DNA of 64,000 nt, from positions 248,001-312,000 of the forward strand of contig NZ_JALJZV010000001.1 in NCBI RefSeq assembly GCF_024171535.1. The letters run 5' to 3'. The DNA comes from Flavobacterium sp. HSC-61S13. GTDB taxonomy: Bacteria; Bacteroidota; Bacteroidia; Flavobacteriales; Flavobacteriaceae. The position numbers were made by a program, and so were the translations under genes. The notes under the pieces are model-generated. The model did no database searches. It had not been told where the DNA came from and saw only the letters and a list, made by a program, of their open reading frames with translations. Positions 52,109-61,491 of this stretch are shown here, in pieces. The first letter of the stretch is position 1; each line of letters begins with the position of its first letter.

Positions 52109-52298
52109 TGATTTTTGATTTAGTGATTATTTAATCGATGGCAAATTTCGATTATATAAAACCGCATGAAAAACTCATAAGTCGCTAAAATTTGTCTAGA
52201 AGTCCCCTAAAGTAATTGGGGCATTTTTCTTTGTATTGTGGTATATGTAAGACTGTAAAGCATCAAAAATGGATTAGATATGACCAAAAAGGCAAGTT

Positions 52299-53195
52299 TT
52301 AAAAAAGATCGTTTTTTTTGTACGCTGAAGGTGTTTTCCCCGCGTGTTTTTTAAAAAATTTACTAAAAACTGCCTGGTCAGAAAAATTCAAGATAACCGT
52401 AACTTCATTGATGCTTATTGCGGTGTTTTTAAGTAATAGTTTTGCTTCAATTAGCAATACTTGATTGATGATATCACGGGGTGTTTGTGACATGGTTTTT
52501 TTAATAACACGACTGAGATACTTTCTGGTAACAAACAATTGATCGGCATAAAATTGTACATCGTGGTGATCCTTAAAATGTGTTCGGACTAAGGAGAAAA
52601 ATGTTGTAGTGAGCTCCTCTTCACGAGAGGTATTTGGCGTAAGGTTGGTTTCTTTAAAATAATTGTTTATTTCGTAAATCATCAGTGAAAAATGATGCCA
52701 AATCATTTCTGAAAAATAGTAGTGACTGCTCTCTGGTTTATTGAGTTCTTGAAGTTCTTGGATATGAAATAGCAACCGTCTAAACAGGGATTCTTTCTGA
52801 TGAATTACATTGGAGGGGTTATTGGACAGGCTTTTTAGTATGTCGTTGGATTTGTAATTGTATCCCGCAACCGAAATATAATCCACGGAAAAGAAGATCT
52901 GTTTGGCTTTATAATCATCGGATATGGCATTTACTCTAAAAATTTCGGAGGGTACACAAAATAGAATATCTCCTTTGGAAAGATGATAAGCCGTTTCTTC
53001 AACGCCAATATTATAATCACAGCATCCTTCCATCACCATAATTACTCCGAAATAGTCGGCTTTATAATAGTATTCAAGTTTTAGGGATAAATTGTTATGG
53101 TTGGTGTCAAAAATAAAGTAATCTTTTGTTTTTACAATAGTGGTGAATTGCTCGATAAGCTCATTCATGGAAAGTAGCGAAATGGATTTTATCAT
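52299..53195 (-). CDS. AraC-family transcriptional regulator, probable regulator of the RND operon
   Basis: The protein of about 298 residues has an N-terminal cupin-like ligand-binding half (KGDILFCVPSEIFRV and neighbouring strands) and a C-terminal double helix-turn-helix. The latter has DVQFYADQLFVTRKYLSRVIKKTMSQTPRDII and INEVTVILNFSDQAVFSKFFKKHAGKTPSAYK. The ATG at 53195 is preferred over an upstream TTG at 53216. It lies directly upstream of the efflux operon in the same direction, so local control of the pump is the likely role. It is the complete form of the AraC architecture, in contrast to the sensor-only proteins at 3981 and 6043. Confidence 0.92.
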   Translation of the reverse strand: MIKSISLLSMNELIEQFTTIVKTKDYFIFDTNHNNLSLKLEYYYKADYFGVIMVMEGCCDYNIGVEETAYHLSKGDILFCVPSEIFRVNAISDDYKAKQIFFSVDYISVAGYNYKSNDILKSLSNNPSNVIHQKESLFRRLLFHIQELQELNKPESSHYYFSEMIWHHFSLMIYEINNYFKETNLTPNTSREEELTTTFFSLVRTHFKDHHDVQFYADQLFVTRKYLSRVIKKTMSQTPRDIINQVLLIEAKLLLKNTAISINEVTVILNFSDQAVFSKFFKKHAGKTPSAYKKNDLF

Positions 53196-53341
53196 TTTGG
53201 CGCGCTTTAGGTACAAGTCAAAAGTAGTTTATTATTTTGAAAAACCGTGTTGAAAAACAGGGCTTATCTCTGACTGTACTGTAAGTAAGTGTTTTTAATT
53301 CTTTAATCTAGACGCAGGTAGTTACAGCTTTTATACAAAGG

Positions 53342-53378
53342 AAAACCATCGTTATAAAAAGTATAAAACGATGGTTGT
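53342..53378 (-). terminator. Terminator of the esterase operon
   Basis: AACCATCGTT (53344-53353) pairs perfectly with AACGATGGTT (53367-53376), with additional TATA pairs inside; T-rich sequence follows on the minus strand. It ends the 53408-55645 operon. Confidence 0.6.
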
Positions 53379-53407
53379 ATCTATTAAAATAAGTGTGATT
53401 AGCAGTA

Positions 53408-54055
53408 TTATTCTTTAAGTATAAATTGAAGTAAATCTTTAAAGTTCTGTGGTGCTACGCCATGTCCAACAGGGTATTCTTTATATTCAAATGGAATGTG
53501 GAGACTTTCGAGTACAGCAGGTGTTTTTCGGGCCCATTCTACAGGTACTACTTGGTCTACTGAGCCGTGAGATACAAAAAATCGCAATTTAGACAAATCG
53601 TTGTTTCTATAATCTGGGGCTACGATATTTGGATTAAAGTAACCACTTAAGGCAATGGTCTTATCGATTTTTTCAGGATAGGACAGGGATACGGCATAAC
53701 TCAAAATCGCTCCTTGGCTAAACCCAAGTAGGCTTACTTTGTGCGCATCTATAGGGTATTGGGCAATCATTTCGTCAATGAATTGCACGATTAAATCGCG
53801 AGAAGTAATCGCTTGTTGGTCGTCGGAAAATTTGTTCTGATCGGCGTCAAAGTTGATTGCGTACCAAGCATTGCCATAAGGAGGCAAAGGGTAGGGTGCG
53901 CGCACTGAAATCACATAATGTGTTTTAGGTAATTCTGAGGCAAAGGAAAACAGGTCTTCCTCATTACTTCCATAGCCGTGTAACAACAACAGCATGGGAT
54001 TTTTTTCTAAAATAACTTCGGGTTCACGAACCAAATAAAATAGGGAATGACTCAT
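53408..54055 (-). CDS. Phospholipase/carboxylesterase (alpha/beta hydrolase)
   Basis: The 215-residue hydrolase resembles the carboxylesterase/acyl-protein thioesterase family (PF02230). It has LLLHGYGSNEEDLFSFA, the nucleophile GFSQGAILS (Ser in GxSxG), an acidic residue in SHGSVDQVVPVEWA and the His of YPVGHGV. It should cleave short to medium acyl esters in the cytoplasm. It is the last gene of a three-gene segment after the pseudo-dihydroorotase and a small membrane protein gene, with two bases between its neighbour's stop and its start. Confidence 0.92.
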   Translation of the reverse strand: MSHSLFYLVREPEVILEKNPMLLLLHGYGSNEEDLFSFASELPKTHYVISVRAPYPLPPYGNAWYAINFDADQNKFSDDQQAITSRDLIVQFIDEMIAQYPIDAHKVSLLGFSQGAILSYAVSLSYPEKIDKTIALSGYFNPNIVAPDYRNNDLSKLRFFVSHGSVDQVVPVEWARKTPAVLESLHIPFEYKEYPVGHGVAPQNFKDLLQFILKE

Positions 54056-54057
54056 AA

Positions 54058-54393
54058 TTATGCGGATAAATTTTTAAACCAGATTTGAAATTTAGGACCT
54101 AAAACCGGAACGGTATGGTAGATTCCCTGTAAAACTCCGATAAAACTATAGGTCCAAAAAATAAAGATAAATAAGAAGAAAGCGCTAGAAATCATCCAAC
54201 TATCAAAATAACCGATAAAGTAAGCCAGTGCATAAAAAACGATATGGATTCCGAAAGCTTGTTTAATATAAAAACCGGCAAAAGTATTGCGGGGTTCCTG
54301 ATTCATAAAAATAGCGATGATGGCACCTATTATGGTAAAGTGTGCAATAATGGCTGTCGTTTTTCCTTCAGTAGGTATTTTTTTTGTTTCCAA
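54058..54393 (-). CDS. Small membrane protein, DUF4870-like
   Basis: The 111-residue protein has three hydrophobic segments (about 15-30, 47-63 and 68-90). It starts with a conserved-looking KTTAIIAHFTIIGAIIAIFMN, with FYIKQAFGIHI in the middle, and ends with GPKFQIWFKNLS. This pattern is like the DUF4870/YtzA group of small membrane proteins with no established function. It lies tightly packed between the dihydroorotase-like and the esterase genes (one to two bases each), so all three are surely co-transcribed. Confidence 0.75.
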   Translation of the reverse strand: METKKIPTEGKTTAIIAHFTIIGAIIAIFMNQEPRNTFAGFYIKQAFGIHIVFYALAYFIGYFDSWMISSAFFLFIFIFWTYSFIGVLQGIYHTVPVLGPKFQIWFKNLSA

Positions 54394-54394
54394 T

Positions 54395-55645
54395 TTATTT
54401 TAAAATTAATTGATTTTGATTAAAGATTCCATACACATTTCCTTGGATTGCATGGTTTAAGAAAATCGAATTTTTCGATTTTGATAAAATATCTGCTTCG
54501 GTGAATGTACTGTGCTGTTTCGGGCTAAATAGCGTTAAACAAGCCGTTTGACCGACATTGATGCTGTTGCTTGGAATCTTAAAAATGTTTTTAGCAGCAG
54601 TTAATTTTTCGACGATTACTTCTAAGGGTAAAACCGTTACTAAGGCACCAAATATGCTTTCCAGACCGATAGTTCCGTTAGAGGCGTTATCGAATTCTAA
54701 TTTTTTATGCTCGATATCGAGTGGATTGTGATCAGAAGTGATGCAATCGATTGTGCCGTCTAGTACTGCTTCAATCAAGGCCTGTCTATGACTCTCATCT
54801 CTCAATGGGGGTGTTACTTTGTAACGGGTATCAAAATCCCTTAAGGTTTCGTCATTGAGTACCAGGTGATGAGCGGATACGCTACAAGTTACCTGCAATC
54901 CTTTCGCCTTAGCTTCGCGAATTAAATGCACACCATTTTTAGTAGATACCGTAGGTATGTGCATTTTACCGCCTGTATACTCAAGAATATATAAATTTCT
55001 GGCTATTTGTAGTTCTTCTGCTAAAGCGGGGATTCCCTTTAGTCCCAGTTGAATGCTAACCGCTCCTTCGTGTACCACACCGCTTCCTTTGATGTCTTGA
55101 TCTTGGGAATAGGCGATGACTAGAGCGTCAAAGTCCTGAGCGTACTGAAGTGCAATTTTGAGAAGGTTGCTGTTTTTTTGAGATTTGTTATAATCTCCAA
55201 AAGCGATGGCACCAGCGTTTTGCATATCGTAAAGTTCGGCCATATCTAAACCTTCGGATTTCTTGGTCAGTGCACCTATTGGGAAAACTTCAGTAGCAGC
55301 AGCTGCAGTTTTTTGTTTGATAAAGCTGACGATACTTTGGGTATCGGTAACTGGGTTGGTATTGGGTTGTACTGCTATATGTGTAAAGCCGCTTTTAGCA
55401 GCAACATGAAGACCGTTTTTTAAGGTTTCGCGTTCCTCGTATCCCGGTTCTCCAAATGAAACGGAGCTATCCATCCATCCTGGAGATACATGTAGATCAT
55501 CCAATTCGATTTCGGTAAAATCCTTAGCAGTGATGTTGTTATCTATAGCAATTATTCGGTTGTTTTGAATTTGAACATCGGCTATTTGAAGGTGAAAGGG
55601 ACTTTCGGAATCAATGATTTTAGCTTTTTTTAGAATGATATTCAT
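54395..55645 (-). CDS. Dihydroorotase homologue lacking metal ligands (PyrC'-like)
   Basis: The 416-residue amidohydrolase is related to type I dihydroorotases: GWMDSSVSFGEPGYEERETL aligns with the HxH block GxIDxHVHFREPG, but both His are Ser (Ser61, Ser63) and the substrate Arg is Gly65. The later Asp/Glu block reads AYSQDQD where active enzymes have HCED, while SAHHL and TSDHNP remain. This matches non-catalytic PyrC' subunits that bind and stabilise aspartate transcarbamoylase in some bacteria. A structural or regulatory role in pyrimidine synthesis is likely; the true DHOase should be elsewhere in the genome. Confidence 0.88.
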   Translation of the reverse strand: MNIILKKAKIIDSESPFHLQIADVQIQNNRIIAIDNNITAKDFTEIELDDLHVSPGWMDSSVSFGEPGYEERETLKNGLHVAAKSGFTHIAVQPNTNPVTDTQSIVSFIKQKTAAAATEVFPIGALTKKSEGLDMAELYDMQNAGAIAFGDYNKSQKNSNLLKIALQYAQDFDALVIAYSQDQDIKGSGVVHEGAVSIQLGLKGIPALAEELQIARNLYILEYTGGKMHIPTVSTKNGVHLIREAKAKGLQVTCSVSAHHLVLNDETLRDFDTRYKVTPPLRDESHRQALIEAVLDGTIDCITSDHNPLDIEHKKLEFDNASNGTIGLESIFGALVTVLPLEVIVEKLTAAKNIFKIPSNSINVGQTACLTLFSPKQHSTFTEADILSKSKNSIFLNHAIQGNVYGIFNQNQLILK

Positions 55646-55744
55646 TTTTATGCGGTCTAGATTAGAAGTTAATATTTGATGTGGTGTTTGCTTTACAAAA
55701 ATAAGCCTATTTTCAAACTAAAACAGGGCTAGGTAAAATAATTG

Positions 55745-55779
55745 CTAAAAAAAATGCATCCTGATTAAAGGGATGCATT
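55745..55779 (-). terminator. Terminator overlapping the end of the 55765 gene
   Basis: On the minus strand AATGCATCC (55779-55771) pairs with GGATGCATT (55761-55753), followed by eight Ts. The stop codon of the gene lies in the loop. Confidence 0.8.
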
Positions 55780-56523
55780 GGATTTGGATTTTGACAACAC
55801 CCGAGCTTGATCATAACATTCGTTTAACGCGATATAGATTTGATAGTCGGTAGCGGTATAGATAAACTGATCGGAATTGTTGCAACCCTGTAGGGTTTTG
55901 ACAATATCATCTTTGGTGATACCTAATAGCCCACAAATGGTTTCCCGGTCATAACGCGATTGCAGTAGTGCAATCATGTTTTGATCTTCTTTAATAGCGC
56001 TAATCTTCTTTAAATTAGAAGATTTTCCTTTAAATAAGTTGTAGACCGCATCAACAGGACTGAAAAAAGTTCCAATCGGTGATGTGAAATAAGCGTGTTC
56101 ATTGTTTCGACGAAAACGGTTAAACTCCATTTTGTCGTTAAGGGTAATTAATTTGGTATCTGCTTCTAGGAATCCGGTAAGGTTGTAACGGTGGATGACA
56201 ATCTCGTTCATTTCAATCGATTTCTCGGTCAAATAAACTTTTAAACGATCGTCGTTTAACCAGTCGTTGGTCACGCGAATTTTAATAGAGAGATATCCCG
56301 GATAAGAAAAGTGAATCGAGTCATTGAGTACCGCTTCGATCTTAAAGGAACCATCCGCATTGGTGGTAGTACCTTTGACCTTAGTCAGGTTAATAACGTT
56401 CACATCTTCAATAGGAAGAAAAGAAATGTCGTTGAGTACCGTACCTTTGATTATTGCCTTTTGTTGTGCAAAACTAGTGGTTGCGGTAACGACTAAAAAT
56501 AGAAAAACTGTAAAATATCGCAT
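55765..56523 (-). CDS. Carboxypeptidase-regulatory-like domain protein
   Basis: The 252-residue exported protein has a signal peptide (ending near TTSFAQQ) and an N-terminal beta-sandwich of the CarboxypepD_reg type: KGTVLNDISFLPIEDVNVINLTKVKGTTTNADGSFKI. This is the same module found at the start of SusC-like transporters. The C-terminal two thirds are helical and lack a barrel, so it is not a TonB receptor. A conserved C-terminal stretch includes DAVYNLFKGKSSN and Cys-containing segments. It is likely a cell-surface or periplasmic protein. Function unknown. Confidence 0.8.
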   Translation of the reverse strand: MRYFTVFLFLVVTATTSFAQQKAIIKGTVLNDISFLPIEDVNVINLTKVKGTTTNADGSFKIEAVLNDSIHFSYPGYLSIKIRVTNDWLNDDRLKVYLTEKSIEMNEIVIHRYNLTGFLEADTKLITLNDKMEFNRFRRNNEHAYFTSPIGTFFSPVDAVYNLFKGKSSNLKKISAIKEDQNMIALLQSRYDRETICGLLGITKDDIVKTLQGCNNSDQFIYTATDYQIYIALNECYDQARVLSKSKSNASL

Positions 56524-56592
56524 GTTATAAAAGATTGCTCTAAAATAATGGATATTTTACAGTTTGGAGTATTATTTTGTAAAAATTAACAA

Positions 56593-58485
56593 TTAACTTC
56601 TACGAGGTCTTCTAGCAAAGCCACCACCGGTGCTACTTCCGCTATCAGATCTTCTTCCGCTGCCGCTACTGCTGCTTCTTTCGTTTCTTGGTTGACGATC
56701 TCTATCTGAAGAGAAACCTCCTCTATATGAAGAAGATGAAGAAGATCTTCTTTCTCCACCACCATTAGATGAACGGAATCCACCACCACCGCTGCTTCTG
56801 CGTTCACCGCCTCCGCTACGACCGTTATGGTCTCTTCTTGAACTTCCACCTCTTGATCCACCACCTTCATTTTTAGAAATCTCAACATTGACTCTACGGC
56901 CTTCATGTTCAAATCCATTCAAAATATCCATTACTTTGTCAGAATGCTCTGCTTCCGTATTAAAGAAAGAGAAACCTTCTTTAACGTCTACTTTAAATAA
57001 ATCATCTTTTCCTAAATCTAAAGTTTCACGTAAGAAATCTTTAAGACTCATCCAGTCAAAATTGTCTCTAGTACCTAAGTTAACGAAGAATCTAGTAGAC
57101 GATCCATTATCTGTATAGTTTGAAGCTGATTGACTGCTACGCTCACGGTCATTAGACGATGATTGTTGAGAAATATTGTTTGCTTTTTTGTAGTAGTTTA
57201 AGAAACGATTAAATTCAACTGAAATCATTTTCTTAATTACATCTTCTTTTGAAAGATCTTTCATCACTTCGTAAATAGCTGGAAGATAAGTTTCGATTTC
57301 AGAATCTACTTCTACATCTTTAATCTTATTAGCTAAGTGAAACAATTGAACTTCACAAATTTCAATACCTGAAGGAACTGGTTTCTCTTCAAATTTTTGT
57401 TTGATGATACGTTCAATTTGCGAGATTTTTCTCAACTCACTTTTAGTGATGATTACTAAAGAAGTACCAGATTTACCAGCACGTCCCGTTCTTCCACTAC
57501 GGTGAGTATAAGTTTCAATCTCATCAGGTAATTGGTAGTTGATTACGTGAGTAATATCATCTACGTCAATACCACGAGCAGCAACATCAGTTGCTACTAA
57601 CATTTGAATTTGTTTACCACGGAATGATTTCATTACGCCGTCGCGTTGTGCTTGAGATAAATCTCCATGTAAAGCAGCCGCGTTGTAGCCATCTTCTACC
57701 AATTTCTCGGCTATGGCTTGGGTGTCGCGTTTTGTTCTACAAAACACAACAGAAAAAATGTCTGGATTAGCATCCGCTAAACGTTTCAAAGCTGCATAAC
57801 GATCTCTAGCTCCTACCAAGAAAAACTCATGGCTGATATTGGCGGAACCTTGATTTTTGTGACCTACAGTAATCTCTGCAGGATTTGTCATGAACTCTTT
57901 TGCAATTCTTGAAACCTCAATAGGCATGGTTGCAGAAAATAACCAAGTGTTTTTGTCGTCTGGAGTATCAGATAAAATAGAAGTAATGTCTTCATAGAAT
58001 CCCATGTTTAACATTTCATCTGCCTCATCTAGTACACAAAACCGAATGTTTTTAATGTTAATCATACCACGATTAATCATGTCTTGCAATCTTCCAGGAG
58101 TGGCGATAATAATTTGCGCCCCTCTCTTTACATCTCTAGCTTGTTCTGTAATACTTGCACCACCATAAACAGCTACGGAGTGTAAACCTTTTACGTATTT
58201 CGAGTATTGTTTGATTTCATTCGCAATTTGCAAGCATAATTCTCTCGTTGGAGATAGAATGATACCTTGCGTTTGCTTGTCATCAACGTTGATTTTTTGA
58301 ATTAGAGGAAAACCAAAAGCTGCGGTTTTCCCAGTCCCAGTTTGGGCTAACGCAACTATGTCAGTATTTTTTTCTAATAATAAGGGAATCGCTTTTTCCT
58401 GCACTTCAGACGGATTTTCAAATCCTAGATCTTTAATCGCCAGCAATAGCGACTCATTTAATCCTAATTGTTCGAATTTATTCAT
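56593..58485 (-). CDS. DEAD-box RNA helicase with RG/S-rich tail (CsdA/DeaD-like)
   Basis: The 630-residue helicase has the Q motif GFENPSEVQEKAIP, motif I ALAQTGTGKTAAF, motif II VLDEADEML, motif III SATM and motif VI HRSGRTGRAGK. A DbpA-like RNA-binding domain follows (about 460-545). The last 80 residues are a low-complexity tail of Gly, Arg and Ser (GGGSRGGSSRR, GGGERRSS). Such tails bind RNA and promote condensates and cold-shock ribosome assembly. The start ATG at 58485 (MNKFEQLGLNE) is chosen over an upstream frame start at 58533 that adds 16 unsupported residues. Confidence 0.93.
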   Translation of the reverse strand: MNKFEQLGLNESLLLAIKDLGFENPSEVQEKAIPLLLEKNTDIVALAQTGTGKTAAFGFPLIQKINVDDKQTQGIILSPTRELCLQIANEIKQYSKYVKGLHSVAVYGGASITEQARDVKRGAQIIIATPGRLQDMINRGMINIKNIRFCVLDEADEMLNMGFYEDITSILSDTPDDKNTWLFSATMPIEVSRIAKEFMTNPAEITVGHKNQGSANISHEFFLVGARDRYAALKRLADANPDIFSVVFCRTKRDTQAIAEKLVEDGYNAAALHGDLSQAQRDGVMKSFRGKQIQMLVATDVAARGIDVDDITHVINYQLPDEIETYTHRSGRTGRAGKSGTSLVIITKSELRKISQIERIIKQKFEEKPVPSGIEICEVQLFHLANKIKDVEVDSEIETYLPAIYEVMKDLSKEDVIKKMISVEFNRFLNYYKKANNISQQSSSNDRERSSQSASNYTDNGSSTRFFVNLGTRDNFDWMSLKDFLRETLDLGKDDLFKVDVKEGFSFFNTEAEHSDKVMDILNGFEHEGRRVNVEISKNEGGGSRGGSSRRDHNGRSGGGERRSSGGGGFRSSNGGGERRSSSSSSYRGGFSSDRDRQPRNERSSSSGSGRRSDSGSSTGGGFARRPRRS

Positions 58486-58578
58486 ATAAAATTTAAAATA
58501 GCGACAAAGATACTGCAATTTCGTCAAAAACAATACATCTGGAACTATTATTAATATTATTTTTATATAGAATTTAAT

Positions 58579-59154
58579 TTATTGGCTTTTCAGAAAGCGA
58601 ATTAATTCAGCAACGGCTTTACCGCGATGGCTCATTTGATTTTTTTCAGCCATGCTTATTTCAGCAAAAGTTTTTTCCATCCCAAGGGCTTTAAAGACAG
58701 GGTCGTATCCGAATCCAGAGTCGCCATTTCGCGAATCCATAATCTCACCGTCGACAATTCCTGTGAATAATTTTAGCTCCCCTTTCCAATGTAAAGCAAT
58801 AACCGTTTTAAAGTTCGCACTGCGGTTTGTCGATCCGTTTAATTCCTCTAACAATTTGTCTATATTGTCAGAATCGTTCCTTTGTGGGCCTGCGTATCGT
58901 GCAGAATATACACCCGGTGCTCCGTTTAATGCATCGACTTCTAAACCGCTATCGTCGGCAAAACAGTCATAACCGTAGTGACGTTTGATGAAATCGGCTT
59001 TTTGAATTGCATTGCCTTCTATGGTATCCGAAGTCTCGGGTATGTCGATAACACAACCGATATCTTCTAAACTGAGGATTTCTATGCTATCCGGCAATTG
59101 GTTTTTGATCTCCGCTATTTTGTTTTTGTTGTTTGAAGCAAATATGAGTTTCAT
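58579..59154 (-). CDS. rdgB: Non-canonical purine NTP pyrophosphatase (RdgB/HAM1)
   Basis: The 191-residue enzyme hydrolyses dITP, XTP and ITP to the monophosphates and keeps them out of DNA and RNA. The signature elements are FASNNKNKIAEI at the N-terminus, DDSGLEVDALNGAPGVYSARYAG in the middle and SHRGKAV near the C-terminus, which together form the substrate and Mg2+ site. The size is typical. It lies between the recG and DEAD-box helicase genes in the same direction, with spacings of 51 and 93 bases. Confidence 0.96.
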   Translation of the reverse strand: MKLIFASNNKNKIAEIKNQLPDSIEILSLEDIGCVIDIPETSDTIEGNAIQKADFIKRHYGYDCFADDSGLEVDALNGAPGVYSARYAGPQRNDSDNIDKLLEELNGSTNRSANFKTVIALHWKGELKLFTGIVDGEIMDSRNGDSGFGYDPVFKALGMEKTFAEISMAEKNQMSHRGKAVAELIRFLKSQ

Positions 59155-59205
59155 GTTGTTGCGTTTTTTTAGTAAATCAAAGTTCTTATATAAGGAATAA
59201 GGTAG

Positions 59206-61311
59206 TTAACTGATGTAATTCCAAATCGAACTCTTCTTGGATAATTCAATAAGTTGCGTTTTTAAGAATTGATTTTCTGATAGTTCTAGTTTGGGATCAG
59301 CTTTTAGTAAGATGATCGCATGATGACGGGCCAATTGAAGGATATCCTGATCTCGTACCAAATCGGCAATTCGCAGAGCCATCACACCGCTTTGTTGTTT
59401 TCCCATCAGGTCTCCCGGGCCTCGTAATTTTAAATCGACCTCAGAAATTTCAAAACCGTCGTTGGTTCTACACATGGTTTCCATCCTTATTTTGGAATCG
59501 TTGCTCAATTTTGAACCGGTCATTAATATACAATAGCTTTGTTCAGCGCCCCGACCAACTCGGCCGCGCAATTGGTGTAATTGAGACAGCCCAAAGCGCT
59601 CGGCACTTTCTATGATCATCACGCTGGCATTGGGAACGTTTACCCCAACTTCGATTACCGTAGTGGCTACCATAATATTGGTTTGCCCTTGGGCAAATCG
59701 TTCCATTTCGCGATCTTTCTCTGCTGGTGTCATTTGACCGTGAACGATACTAATGCTGTATTCAGGTAATGGGAAATCTCTCGAAATACCTTCGTAACCT
59801 TCCATAAGGTTTTTGTAATCCAAAGTTTCACTATCCTGAATCAACGGATAAACGATATAAATTTGACGACCTTTGGCAATCTCGTCTTTGATAAAACGCC
59901 AAACGCTGAGTCGTTTTCCTTCAAAACGATGTACGGTTTGTATCGGTTTACGACCTGGTGGCAACTCATCAATAACAGAAATATCTAAATCTCCGTACAA
60001 GCTCATGGCTAAAGTACGGGGGATAGGGGTGGCTGTCATGACCAATATATGTGGTGGAATGGTGTTTTTTTTCCATAATTTGGAACGTTGCTCAACACCA
60101 AATCGGTGTTGCTCATCGATAATAGCCAAACCTAAATTCTTGAATTTTACTTTGTCTTCAAATAGGGCATGGGTGCCGATTAGAATTTGCAGTTCACCGG
60201 ATTCCAAGTCGTTGTGAATAAGTCGACGCTCTGCTGTTTTACTAGATCCGGTAAGTAGTTTAACTTGAATTCCCATAGGAGCTGCCAATTCGCTAATACC
60301 GACAAAATGTTGATTCGCTAAGATTTCTGTCGGTGCTACTATACATGCTTGAAAGCCGTTATCTAAAGCTAATAGCGCACTCATAAAAGCGACTATCGTT
60401 TTCCCAGAGCCGACATCTCCCTGTAGTAATCGGTTCATCTGAGCCGGATTACCGAGGTCATTGCGGATCTCCTTTAAAACTTTTTTCTGCGCATTAGTTA
60501 GTGGAAAGGGTAAGTGATTTTGATAAAAATCATTAAAATAAACACCGACCTGATCAAAGGGGAATCCTTTAATCTTGTTTTTACGCGTGACATTTTTGAT
60601 CAATAACTGCAGTTGAATAAAATACAATTCCTCAAATTTTAATCGAAATTGAGCTTTGGCAAGCATTTCGGAATTTTTCGGGAAGTGTATGTTAAACAAG
60701 GCTTCGCTACGACTCATCAAATCGAGCTCCTGAACTAACGATTGTGGTAATTGATCAACAAATAGGGTATGAGTTTCAATAAAGACCTGTTGCATTAATT
60801 TATTAGCCACGCGATTGGTGATACCGCGTTGAACGAGTTTTTCGGTGGACGGATATACCGCCTGCATCGCTGAGCGTAGGTTTTTCTTGTGTTCTTCTAC
60901 CAATTCTAAGTCGGGATGTGGCATAGAGAAACTGTTGTTGTAAACATTGGTTTTTCCAAAGGCGACATAGGGGGTATTGATTTGCAGAGAATCCTGTATG
61001 TATTTTGTTGCTTGAAACCAAACCAACTCAATTTGTCCAGTTCCGTCTGTGAAAGTCGCTACCAAACGTTTGCCGCGTTGTTGTCCGACTGTTTTAATAT
61101 GAATGATTTTGCCTACTATTTGAACTTCACTGCTGGTTTGAATTAATTCATTGATTTTATAATAGCGGGTTCGATCCATATATCGGTTGGGATACCAATG
61201 CAGTAGATCTTTATATTTGAAAATTTGCAGTTCTTTCTTGAGTAAGTCACCTCGAGTGGGACCTACGCCTTTTAAGTACTCTATAGGTGTATCAAGAAGA
61301 TTGTTTTGCAT
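59206..61311 (-). CDS. recG: ATP-dependent DNA helicase RecG
   Basis: The 701-residue branch-migration helicase reverses stalled replication forks. It has an N-terminal wedge/OB domain (about 60-150, with LVWFQATKYIQ) and helicase motifs: I in LLQGDVGSGKTIVA, II as DEQHRFG, III TATPIP, and the C-terminal TATTVIEVGVNVPNA, QLRGRVGRG motif VI and the TRG region with GDLMGKQQSG. The length is normal. It is transcribed towards rdgB and the DEAD-box gene. The upstream gene is the peroxidase, ended by its own terminator. Confidence 0.97.
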   Translation of the reverse strand: MQNNLLDTPIEYLKGVGPTRGDLLKKELQIFKYKDLLHWYPNRYMDRTRYYKINELIQTSSEVQIVGKIIHIKTVGQQRGKRLVATFTDGTGQIELVWFQATKYIQDSLQINTPYVAFGKTNVYNNSFSMPHPDLELVEEHKKNLRSAMQAVYPSTEKLVQRGITNRVANKLMQQVFIETHTLFVDQLPQSLVQELDLMSRSEALFNIHFPKNSEMLAKAQFRLKFEELYFIQLQLLIKNVTRKNKIKGFPFDQVGVYFNDFYQNHLPFPLTNAQKKVLKEIRNDLGNPAQMNRLLQGDVGSGKTIVAFMSALLALDNGFQACIVAPTEILANQHFVGISELAAPMGIQVKLLTGSSKTAERRLIHNDLESGELQILIGTHALFEDKVKFKNLGLAIIDEQHRFGVEQRSKLWKKNTIPPHILVMTATPIPRTLAMSLYGDLDISVIDELPPGRKPIQTVHRFEGKRLSVWRFIKDEIAKGRQIYIVYPLIQDSETLDYKNLMEGYEGISRDFPLPEYSISIVHGQMTPAEKDREMERFAQGQTNIMVATTVIEVGVNVPNASVMIIESAERFGLSQLHQLRGRVGRGAEQSYCILMTGSKLSNDSKIRMETMCRTNDGFEISEVDLKLRGPGDLMGKQQSGVMALRIADLVRDQDILQLARHHAIILLKADPKLELSENQFLKTQLIELSKKSSIWNYIS

Positions 61312-61390
61312 GATATAACATTATAATCGACGAAGATAAGGTTTTTGTCGATTTTCAGGAACAATTAAAAGAGATTAATCCAGTAGTCCT

Positions 61391-61432
61391 AAAAAAAAGC
61401 AAACAACCTATTTTGGGAAATAGGCTGTTTGC
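61391..61432 (-). terminator. Terminator of the cytochrome c peroxidase gene
   Basis: GCAAACAGCCTATTT pairs with AAATAGGTTGTTTGC on the minus strand (61432-61418 with 61413-61399, one G-T pair) and is followed by eight Ts. Confidence 0.8.
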
Positions 61433-61491
61433 AGAATTAATAAAAACTAAAAAACAGCAAATTTATGTCAAACTTGTTTTTTTACAGGATT

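Noticed and set aside
56586..56918. 110-codon minus frame rich in Val, Glu and Ala
   Set aside because: It is a shadow of the DEAD-box helicase tail in another frame, produced by the codon repeats there.
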